Source of the DNA: an uncultured Angelakisella sp. | GTDB lineage: Bacteria > Bacillota > Clostridia > Oscillospirales > Ruminococcaceae | Direction of reading: 5' to 3' | Assembly: GCA_910585535.1 (NCBI GenBank) | Contig: CAJUFK010000044.1 | Coordinates: 1-22,955, forward strand | DNA: 22,955 bases | Shown: positions 21,031-22,955 of the stretch, in pieces | How the letters are laid out: every line of letters starts with the position of its first letter | Numbering within the stretch: the stretch's first letter is position 1 | Program-made: the position numbers and the translations under genes | The notes under the pieces: model-generated | Told to the model about the DNA's origin: nothing | What the model saw: only the letters and a program-made list of their open reading frames with translations | Database searches by the model: none

Positions 21031-21963
21031 CTATTGAATCGTCTTCCAGTATTCTTCCATTCTGGCCAGAGAGGCGTCGAACCTGGCCTGTTCCTCCGGA
21101 TCCAGCTGGGGATGAAGGATTCGCTCCACTCCGTTTTTGCCCAAGACACAGGGGAGGCTTGCAAACACTCCGCCATCTTTGCCGTCCACCGGGATGGACA
21201 CCGGGAGAACCCGCCCCTCATCCCCCTGGATGGCCTGGAGGATCTGGGCGGCGGAATTGCCGATTCCGAACTCGGTGGACCCCTTGCCGCAGAGGATGCC
21301 CCACCCGGCCCCCCGGGCGGCGTCCTCCAGCTCCCCAAGATCCAGGCCCCTCCAGGCCGGATCGGTCTCCATCAGCCGGGCAATGGGCACGCCCCCCGCC
21401 GAAACCTGGCTCCAGCAGGAGACCTGGCTCTCCCCATGCTCCCCCAGGACCATCCCCTGGATAGAGCCCTGGGCGGCGCCGGTGCGGCGGGAAAGCTCCC
21501 GCACCTGGCGGGCGGTGTCCAGGTTGGTGCCGCTCCCCAGGATCCTCCCCCAGGGAAGGCCCAGCTTGACGGCCAGGTACCGGGCCACCAGATCCACCGG
21601 GTTGGTGATGACCAGCGTCACGCCGGAAAACCCGCTTTCCTTCAGCAGAGGGAGGATCTCGTCCATCACCCGCACCGATTCCGCCAATTCCTCCAGGCGG
21701 TCCTCCTTGCAGATGGGACCGCTGGCGCAGACTACCACAAAGCCGGCGTCCTTAAGGTCGCTGTAATCCCCTGCCCAGACCTTGGTCTGGCGGGAGACAA
21801 AGCCCGCCATATCCTGGAGGTCATCGGCCTGGGCCTTAGCCTTGAGGCTGTCGGTGTCCAGAAACACCAGCTGGTCACAAAGTCCCCGAAACAGAAGGGC
21901 CGAGCCCACATGGCTTCCCACGTGTCCCGCCCCGATAATACCGATCTTCCGGTCGTTTCTCAT
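21031..21963 (-). CDS. Lactate/malate dehydrogenase family 2-hydroxyacid dehydrogenase
   Basis: 310 residues from the ATG at 21963, which has AAAGGGGA seven bases ahead and begins right before the Rossmann fold; longer starts add unrelated sequence. GAGHVG (11-16) and FLDTD (34-38) bind NAD+. The catalytic set is R89 (CKEDRLEEL), N121 (ITNPVDL), R152 (GSGTNLDTARQ) and H176 (GEHGES). The substrate-specificity loop reads SGPICKEDR instead of the usual lactate-dehydrogenase Q-K-P-G-E-T-R type, so the substrate may not be lactate. It is first in the operon with the class I/II aminotransferase and has a good promoter at 21989-22017. Confidence 0.93.
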   Translation of the reverse strand: MRNDRKIGIIGAGHVGSHVGSALLFRGLCDQLVFLDTDSLKAKAQADDLQDMAGFVSRQTKVWAGDYSDLKDAGFVVVCASGPICKEDRLEELAESVRVMDEILPLLKESGFSGVTLVITNPVDLVARYLAVKLGLPWGRILGSGTNLDTARQVRELSRRTGAAQGSIQGMVLGEHGESQVSCWSQVSAGGVPIARLMETDPAWRGLDLGELEDAARGAGWGILCGKGSTEFGIGNSAAQILQAIQGDEGRVLPVSIPVDGKDGGVFASLPCVLGKNGVERILHPQLDPEEQARFDASLARMEEYWKTIQ

Positions 21964-21988
21964 TTTCCCATCCCCTTTCGATTGTCCC

Positions 21989-22017
21989 ATTATAGCAACT
22001 TTTTCCCTGCCCCGCAA
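21989..22017 (-). promoter_or_regulatory. Promoter of the dehydrogenase-aminotransferase operon
   Basis: Minus strand TTGCGG (complement of 22012-22017), 17 bases, perfect TATAAT (complement of 21989-21994). Confidence 0.75.
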
Positions 22018-22033
22018 CGGTAAAATCCCCGGA

Positions 22034-22063
22034 TTGACCAAAGTTCCTCTATCGTTGTATAAT
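22034..22063 (+). promoter_or_regulatory. Promoter of the unknown plus-strand gene
   Basis: TTGACC (22034-22039), 18 bases, TATAAT (22058-22063). It is back to back with the dehydrogenase promoter; the -35 boxes are 16 bases apart. Confidence 0.75.
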
Positions 22064-22097
22064 GGGTACAAATTTCCTGGGAAAGGTGGCTGCTCCT

Positions 22098-22781
22098 TTG
22101 CTGCTTATCCAATCGATAACCCTGGTCTGGCACAAAGAATCCCGAGGCGCTTCCGGCGCCGAAACCCGGGCCCGGTTCCCTCTGGCCTACCCCATCGAGG
22201 AAGCGGCCTCCCCCCTGCCCCCGGGAGAAGCCATGGTCCACACGCTTTGCTTTTACCAGTGCCATCCGGGGGAGATTATCACCAACCGGGAGGAGTGCCG
22301 CCGGGGGCTGGAACAGTACCTGCCCCGGCTGGGTTTTTCCCGGAAGCAGGTCTCGGCGGAGATCGCCCGGCGGCAAAGGGAGATGGGGCGGGTGCAGTTT
22401 CTTGCCTACCCGGACCATTTGAACCTGAACCTGACAAATCTCTCCTTCCGTCCCCTGGAGGAAAGCTGGGAGATCGTTTTTCGGTGGGATGAGCAGCGCA
22501 GCGGCCTGCCCTATCGACGGGGCCGCAACCAGGACTACAACAACCCGGATTCCCGGCTCTACCGAAAGGACTGTCTCAACGAAACCGCCTTTGTCCTTGC
22601 GCCGGGGCAGACCGGGCGGCTTATCTGGAACGAGCGGGACCGGGGGTACGACGACGGGATCTGGTTTTACCGCCTCAACGTCTGCAATGCTGCCGCCCTG
22701 CCCGGCCGGGAATTTCCCCCAGAGGTCTTTCTTCTTCGGGAACCGGACTTTGTTTACCGCCAGCTGGCGGAGTTGTACTAA
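22098..22781 (+). CDS. Unknown protein, start uncertain
   Basis: The open frame reaches TAA at 22779-22781. The first ATG (22062) lies inside the -10 box and cannot be the start if that promoter is used. TTG at 22098, about seven bases after AAAGGTGG, is my best guess; the ATG at 22233 (MVHTLCFYQCHPGEIITNRE) is the alternative. The product of about 227 residues has charged Arg-rich helices (GFSRKQVSAEIARRQREMGR) and beta segments (WEIVFRWDEQRSGLPYRRGR; DDGIWFYRLNVCNAAALPGR). There is no membrane segment. I recognise no family. Its stop codon lies within the interspersed repeat, so the last codons may have been altered by its insertion. Confidence 0.65.
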   Translation: MLLIQSITLVWHKESRGASGAETRARFPLAYPIEEAASPLPPGEAMVHTLCFYQCHPGEIITNREECRRGLEQYLPRLGFSRKQVSAEIARRQREMGRVQFLAYPDHLNLNLTNLSFRPLEESWEIVFRWDEQRSGLPYRRGRNQDYNNPDSRLYRKDCLNETAFVLAPGQTGRLIWNERDRGYDDGIWFYRLNVCNAAALPGREFPPEVFLLREPDFVYRQLAELY

Positions 22782-22816
22782 GAAGCTGTATTCATAAACG
22801 GTTGTGGATACAGGTT
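22778..22816 (+). repeat. Collapsed copy of an interspersed repeat (end-to-end hairpin)
   Basis: AAGCTGTATTCATAA (22783-22797) pairs with TTGTGGATACAGGTT (22802-22816) at 14 of 15 positions, two of them G-U, around ACGG. This looks like the left and right ends of one element joined together. It shares the 20-base CTAAGAAGCTGTATTCATAA (22778-22797) with the next copy. Confidence 0.6.
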
Positions 22817-22955
22817 CTAAGAAGCTGTATTCATAACCGAAGGATGCCGGATGGACAAGTTTTTTTCCCGTCAGACAAGGAGATTTTCCGCAGCCATACT
22901 TGACGTATGGCAAGGGAAACCGACGCAGTATGGCGGGAAAAAGACCGGCCAGACG
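22817..22955 (+). repeat. Structured interspersed repeat, continues past the right edge
   Basis: It starts with the same 20 bases (22817-22836). Nested arms follow: TTTTTCCCG (22862-22870) with CGGGAAAAA (22934-22942); TTTTCC (22884-22889) with GGGAAA (22914-22919); CCATAC (22894-22899) with GTATGG (22905-22910). No protein is evident. It resembles MITE- or REP-like elements that form a hairpin in DNA or RNA. The right end lies outside the window. Confidence 0.6.

Noticed and set aside
21990..22913. A 307-codon minus-strand frame
   Set aside because: It crosses the dehydrogenase and plus-strand promoters and the interspersed repeat, and has no ribosome site. The plus-strand frame has the better start context.

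Overview
The window looks like the chromosome of a GC-rich Clostridia member, probably an Oscillospiraceae-type gut bacterium of the Flavonifractor/Lawsonibacter/Intestinimonas kind. That placement is an inference. It rests on a T-box leader in front of valS, strong AGGAGG ribosome binding sites, sigma-A promoters, lipoprotein signal peptides, a DUF4367-type anti-sigma gene and a K+-dependent-type membrane pyrophosphatase, all in a GC-rich background.

Left part (1-5890): a partial TctC/Bug-type solute-binding lipoprotein gene (minus) is divergent from a LysR-type regulator (plus). The lysR upstream region can fold into a long imperfect hairpin. Next come a tRNA-Thr(CGT) gene with a consensus promoter, five tandem copies of a 62-bp repeat, and a valine T-box leader (specifier GTC, T-box AGGTGGTACCGCG). 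valS follows and ends in a GC-rich terminator. A second, very stable hairpin lies between the T-box terminator and valS.

Middle part (5902-12064, all minus): a cluster of envelope genes. An ECF-like sigma factor gene overlaps by 11 bases the gene for a DUF4367 membrane protein, the likely anti-sigma factor. Downstream are a secreted beta-domain fragment whose frame breaks into a C39-like cysteine peptidase, and three lipoprotein genes of unknown function. Two copies of a bipartite promoter-like motif with identical spacing lie in front of the sigma gene and in front of the C39 locus. They suggest an autoregulated ECF regulon. About 7.9-10.46 kb is visibly AT-rich compared with its surroundings. 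Two of the lipoprotein leaders are paralogous, and one of them carries a 17-codon ORF that looks like a lipoprotein-gene remnant.

Right part (12294-22955): a four-gene operon (ridA, YheO-type regulator, class V aminotransferase, dicarboxylate/amino-acid:cation symporter) reads from one promoter overlapped by three ACAA-N3/4-TTGT sites. It looks like an autoregulated amino-acid uptake and breakdown module. An unknown soluble protein, hppA with an intrinsic terminator in its leader, and an isolated AT-rich DUF4259 gene bracketed by a 12-bp direct repeat follow. A lactate/malate-dehydrogenase-family gene and a class I/II aminotransferase gene form a two-gene operon. An unknown plus-strand gene is divergent from it, and its stop codon lies inside a structured interspersed repeat that runs off the right edge.
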